64,000 nucleotides of DNA from Actinomycetota bacterium (GTDB lineage Bacteria; Actinomycetota; Geothermincolia; Fen-727; Anoxymicrobiaceae): NCBI GenBank assembly GCA_018831265.1, contig JAHJCO010000019.1, positions 40,534-104,533 on the forward strand, in the 5' to 3' direction. The position numbers and the translations under genes were made by a program. Within the stretch, counting starts at the first letter, position 1. The number at the start of each line of letters is the position of its first letter. Shown one piece after another: positions 60,966-64,000 of the stretch. The notes beneath the pieces are model-generated. The model was not told the DNA's origin, searched no databases, and saw nothing but the letters and a program-made list of their open reading frames with translations.

Positions 60966-61541
60966 CTACGTGAACAGGGAGGAATCGGGGGTCTGGTCGA
61001 CCTGTTCCAGCAGCGTTATCGCCCGGAATGAGAAGACCACCAGGGCTACCGAACGGAACGAGGCGAGGAACAGTGTGTAGGTCAGGGCCGTGTAGAGCTC
61101 GAGCTCGAAGGCGGCCGGGGAGGTCTTGAACACCGCGAGCCAGGACATCACCTCGAACACGGCGAGCACCAGCGCGATGAGCGCGTCCTGGACCGCCACC
61201 AGGTTCTTGAACCCCCTGCGGTTGAGCCTCGCCATGGAGTGCAGGTAGTAGGTCTCCATGACGTGAGCGACCAGGAGCGCCGCGGAGAAGAGGGCCAGGA
61301 TCCAGACCAGCGTGGGCTTGCCGACGTCCCTGTCCATCATCCTGAAAGCGATCAGCAGGCAGGCCCCGAAGTACATGAAGCAGCTGAAGCCGGAGGTCCA
61401 GATCCAGCGCGCGAGCTCGTGGAAGTCGGCGATGCGGTCCAGGCGGGTGAACACGCTGCGATAGGCGAATATCACGGCCACCAGCACGAGGCCGAGCAAG
61501 GTCGCCGACGCCGTGGCCAGGGTAGAGAAGCCTGCTGACAC
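60966..61541 (-). CDS. membrane protein, paralogue B of a tandem pair
   Basis: 191 residues with five hydrophobic helices (TLATASATLLGLVLVAVIFAYRSVF at the start). It is clearly related to the next gene upstream, sharing the pattern T-A-S-A-x-L-x-G-L-V-L-V-A and DFHE. Starts three bases after the stop of the paralogue. The family is unrecognised; all helices are plausible membrane spans, with the basic loop RLNRRGFKN inside. Confidence 0.7.
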   Translation of the reverse strand: MSAGFSTLATASATLLGLVLVAVIFAYRSVFTRLDRIADFHELARWIWTSGFSCFMYFGACLLIAFRMMDRDVGKPTLVWILALFSAALLVAHVMETYYLHSMARLNRRGFKNLVAVQDALIALVLAVFEVMSWLAVFKTSPAAFELELYTALTYTLFLASFRSVALVVFSFRAITLLEQVDQTPDSSLFT

Positions 61542-61544
61542 AGC

Positions 61545-62132
61545 TCAATCCCCCTCTTCGATCCTTGCCTGCGCCGCCACCTTCACCCGCCCCGACGAAA
61601 GCATCTGCGACAAGGCCCAGAATCCCGAGCCCACCAGGGCGATAGCACGTGCCGACGCCGCGAGCAGTATCCAGGTGGCGGCGAGATAGACCCTGTGGTC
61701 CACGGTCGCGTCCGTGGTACCGGTCAGAGAGATCCAGATGGCGGCCTCCGAGACCGAAAAGAGGCAGACCACGAGCACTAACTGAACGCGCGCCAGGTTC
61801 GCACACTCGCCGAAACGGGACACCAGCTTCTGGAGCATGTACATCTCCCCACCGTGCGCAGCGATGACCATCACCGTGAAGACCGCCGTGAAGATCGCTA
61901 TCTCGGGAGTCGAGGTCGCGTCCTCCAGCAGGCGGAACGCAACCACGAAGCAGTAACCGAAGTACAGGAAGCAGGCAACCCCCGCCATGGAGACCCAGTT
62001 GGAGTACTCGTGGAAGTCCTCGGGCTCCTCCAGGTTGCTGAAGGCGCTCCTCAGCGCGAACACCAGCGCGACCAGCACCAGGCCGAACAGCGACGCCGAT
62101 GCCTTGCCCAGTGCTGTGAATGCGTCCTGCAT
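61545..62132 (-). CDS. membrane protein, paralogue A of a tandem pair
   Basis: 195 residues from the ATG at 62132 (31 upstream codons are open but unlikely). Five hydrophobic helices, the first ALGKASASLFGLVLVALVFALRSAF matching that of its neighbour. Probably a recent tandem duplication, maybe forming a heteromer. Function unknown. Confidence 0.7.
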   Translation of the reverse strand: MQDAFTALGKASASLFGLVLVALVFALRSAFSNLEEPEDFHEYSNWVSMAGVACFLYFGYCFVVAFRLLEDATSTPEIAIFTAVFTVMVIAAHGGEMYMLQKLVSRFGECANLARVQLVLVVCLFSVSEAAIWISLTGTTDATVDHRVYLAATWILLAASARAIALVGSGFWALSQMLSSGRVKVAAQARIEEGD

Positions 62133-62251
62133 GCGCGACTCCCGTTCAGGTAAGTCCACCGAGATTCTAGCAGAAGACGAGGTGGGAGCAGGCTCCGGGT
62201 GTGTTATAGAATCGGGTGGCAACAATGGTGTACCCAGACAGGAGGTGCGAC

Positions 62252-62455
62252 GTGGAGAACCTGCTCGCTCACCCGGTGTACGGATGGATGGGGGCCGTCG
62301 GCGCCAAGATCACCGCCCTCACGGGCATCGTATCGGCGGTCCGCAAGAAGGATATCATGGGCATGGACGCCGACGACTGGTTCCAGCTGTCCACGCTCTA
62401 CATGATCTTCGTCGTGGCCTTTCTGCTGGCCAGGCTCATCAATCAGGGAAAGTAA
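62252..62455 (+). CDS. small membrane protein
   Basis: 67 residues from the GTG at 62252, with AGGAGG seven bases upstream, which decides the start. One clear hydrophobic helix near the C-terminus (LYMIFVVAFLLARLI) and a possible amphipathic helix before it. No family recognised. Divergent from the paralogous membrane genes, 57 bases before the nitrilase. Confidence 0.6.
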   Translation: MENLLAHPVYGWMGAVGAKITALTGIVSAVRKKDIMGMDADDWFQLSTLYMIFVVAFLLARLINQGK

Positions 62456-62512
62456 CGCACAAGCTCGCCGGGCATCCGCGGCGTTCCCGCATATAGCACG
62501 GGGGGATTATGC

Positions 62513-63478
62513 ATGCATACTGAGGCGAGGACGGTGCGCGCCGCCGCCGTCCAGATGGAGTCGTTGAACTCCGCCGTCGAGCGGAACCTGGAGCGGGCCA
62601 CCGGGTTCGTAGAGGAGGCGGCCGCGCGGGGCGCCAGGCTCATCGCGCTCCCGGAGTTCACGGCCACCGGCTACATCTTCACGAAAGAGATCTGGGACGC
62701 CGCCGAGCCACACGACGGGCCGACCGCGCGGTGGCTCAGGGAGACGTCCTCGAGACTGGGGGTCTGGATAGCTGCCGGCTTCCTCGAGGCCGAAGGGGAT
62801 GATTTCGTCAACACCTACGTGCTGGCGAACCCCGAGGGAGGAGAGGACGGCAGGGTGCAGAAGCAGACGCCGGCCGCCGCCGAGGCGTACTTCACGGAGG
62901 GCCGTTCCGGCCCGCACGTCATCGACTCAGAGCTGGGCAGGATCGGGGTCGGCATATGCTACGAGAACCAGCTGGCGTTCACCCCGGGCCTGATGACGTC
63001 GCAGTCGGTTGACCTGATACTGATGCCCCACTCGGCTCCTTTGTTACAGCCCAGGCCGTTCTTCCGGTGGGTGAACGAGGGGTACGAGAAGGCCCTCAGG
63101 GGACTGGCCGGCCTGTACGCCGAGCAGTTGGGCATCCCGGCGGTGATGGTCAACAAGAGCGGGAGGTGGCGCTCGCCGATACCGTTCATGCCACTGCTCA
63201 AGCAGGACTCGGCCTTCCCCGGACTCTCCGCGATCGCCGACTCCGACGGGACGGTGAAGGCGCAGTTGGCCGAGGAGGAAGGCGTGATAGTGGAGGACGT
63301 CACCCTGGACCCGGGGAGGAAGACCGGTTCATGGACGGGCTGCCACGGGCGCTGGTCGATGAAGGAGACGCCGCCTTTCATATACGCCCTGGTCGCGGTG
63401 GAGTACATGGGGCGCGCCTGGTACGCGATGAGCGGCGACAGGAAGCGCAGGGCCCTCGAGATCTCGGCCGGCGGTTAG
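62513..63478 (+). CDS. carbon-nitrogen hydrolase (nitrilase superfamily)
   Basis: 321 residues. The catalytic triad is Glu48 (ALPEFTATGY), Lys117 (RVQKQTPAAAE) and Cys149 (GICYENQ). Members hydrolyse nitriles, amides or N-carbamoyl compounds; the substrate is unknown. Start ATG in the palindromic ATGCAT region without a strong Shine-Dalgarno sequence. Confidence 0.92.
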   Translation: MHTEARTVRAAAVQMESLNSAVERNLERATGFVEEAAARGARLIALPEFTATGYIFTKEIWDAAEPHDGPTARWLRETSSRLGVWIAAGFLEAEGDDFVNTYVLANPEGGEDGRVQKQTPAAAEAYFTEGRSGPHVIDSELGRIGVGICYENQLAFTPGLMTSQSVDLILMPHSAPLLQPRPFFRWVNEGYEKALRGLAGLYAEQLGIPAVMVNKSGRWRSPIPFMPLLKQDSAFPGLSAIADSDGTVKAQLAEEEGVIVEDVTLDPGRKTGSWTGCHGRWSMKETPPFIYALVAVEYMGRAWYAMSGDRKRRALEISAGG

Positions 63479-63553
63479 CTTCTGTTGATTTGCTTCACAG
63501 GACTCCGATAGAATTCGCTCACCACCGACGGGGGGAATAAGGAGGCGGTTCGA

Positions 63554-64000
63554 GTGACTCACGGTTCGGTTTCTCACCTGGTACGCGGCAAGCCGATCAG
63601 GATCGCTGCGACGGTCTTCCTCGCGGCCTCGCTGCTGGTGCTGGCGGGCGTGAGCCCGGCGGCTTCCGCGGTCACCCAGACATGGTACCTCGCGGAGGGC
63701 TCCACCGCCTGGGGCTTCGCGACATACATCACGCTGGAGAACCCCAGTACGGTGCCCGGGAACGCGACCATCGAGTACATGACGCTGGCGGGCACGGTGA
63801 CGGGTCCGACGGTGTACCTCCCGGGCCAGAGCGAGCTGACCGTCTTCCCCAGTGACACTCTCGGAGCGCAGGACTTCTCCACCAGGGTCACGACAGACCT
63901 CCCGTACCCCATAGCGGTGGACAGGACCATGTACTGGCCGAGCGGTTTCGGCACCGGGTTCGGGTACCACTCCTCCATCGGCGTGATGGCGACCGGCTCC
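63554..64000 (+). CDS. secreted WYLAEGST-repeat protein (3' end outside window)
   Basis: 149 codons from the GTG at 63554 (AGGAGG nine bases upstream), open to the end of the window. A signal peptide (RIAATVFLAASLLVLAGVSPAASAV) leads straight into a WYLAEGSTAWGFATYITLENPSTVPG repeat like those at 45.3-46.5 kb, followed by the same TDLPYPIAVDRTMYW segment as VVAERAVYGN there. Probably exported and cell-surface bound, with more repeats to the right. Confidence 0.85.
   Translation, partial: MTHGSVSHLVRGKPIRIAATVFLAASLLVLAGVSPAASAVTQTWYLAEGSTAWGFATYITLENPSTVPGNATIEYMTLAGTVTGPTVYLPGQSELTVFPSDTLGAQDFSTRVTTDLPYPIAVDRTMYWPSGFGTGFGYHSSIGVMATGS

Noticed and set aside
63574..63978. Minus-strand frame at the window end
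   Set aside because: Antisense to the WYLAEGST protein with signal peptide and Shine-Dalgarno on the plus strand.

Overview
The window is about 64 kb of high-GC bacterial DNA. Frequent GTG starts, ATGA-type overlaps, KGG and DUF4446 proteins and secreted proteins with WYLAEGST repeats suggest a deep-branching, probably anaerobic Actinomycetota lineage (Geothermincolia/OPB41-like). That placement is inference; no rRNA is present. Radical SAM, Fe-S, LarBC and ThDP enzymes fit an anaerobe.

Layout. 0-9.8 kb is ordinary chromosome: the end of larB, larC, a membrane-anchored CARDB-like protein, tRNA-Leu, a YbaK-type deacylase, a KGG protein, a DUF4446 protein, pheA, serS, a winged-helix/ferredoxin protein with a zinc-ribbon partner, an ABM-domain membrane protein, and a methyltransferase pseudogene that has lost its SAM-binding core.

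9.86-24.0 kb is the remarkable part. An intact tRNA-Ser(UGA) is followed by seven more copies, whole or partial and all in the same orientation, of its 3' half, each beginning at the first base of the anticodon loop. They cut the DNA into seven small cassettes (0.8-3.9 kb) carrying a PD-(D/E)xK nuclease-helicase plus an orphan nucleotidyltransferase; HigBA; HEPN/MNT; an MFS transporter; AbiE plus a methyltransferase and a lipoprotein; an S9 peptidase; and a RelE/Phd-type toxin-antitoxin pair. Paired heptamers TGYARMC-N4-TGYARMC, 11 bp apart, sit near cassette ends like integrase arm-type sites, and the displaced halves keep base-paired variable arms. No integrase is present. I read this as a stratified stack of integrase-less, tRNA-Ser-targeting mini-elements loaded with defence and toxin-antitoxin genes, youngest next to the tRNA. 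Element relics reach about 31.7 kb, so typA, a truncated PIN gene, a rifampicin-phosphotransferase-like enzyme, a C45-type hydrolase and an MBL hydrolase (24.5-31.5 kb) may be older layers.

32.2-41.9 kb is a plus-strand run for envelope and lipid metabolism: flippase-like protein, membrane alpha/beta hydrolase, CPBP protease, GDPD, PlsC-like and PlsB-like acyltransferases and a SulP transporter. 42-63.5 kb holds a CrtC-like protein, an SDR and an enoyl-CoA hydratase, a large FG-GAP/WYLAEGST secreted protein, a GAP-family membrane protein, two B12-binding radical SAM proteins, a pair of ThDP enzymes of which one has lost its cofactor motif, a truncated URO-D gene, a MaoC-like hydratase, SemiSWEET, ribulokinase, tandem paralogous membrane proteins and a nitrilase. 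The window ends inside a second WYLAEGST protein. REP-like palindromes of several families punctuate the sequence; in two cases they contain the stop codon of a gene.
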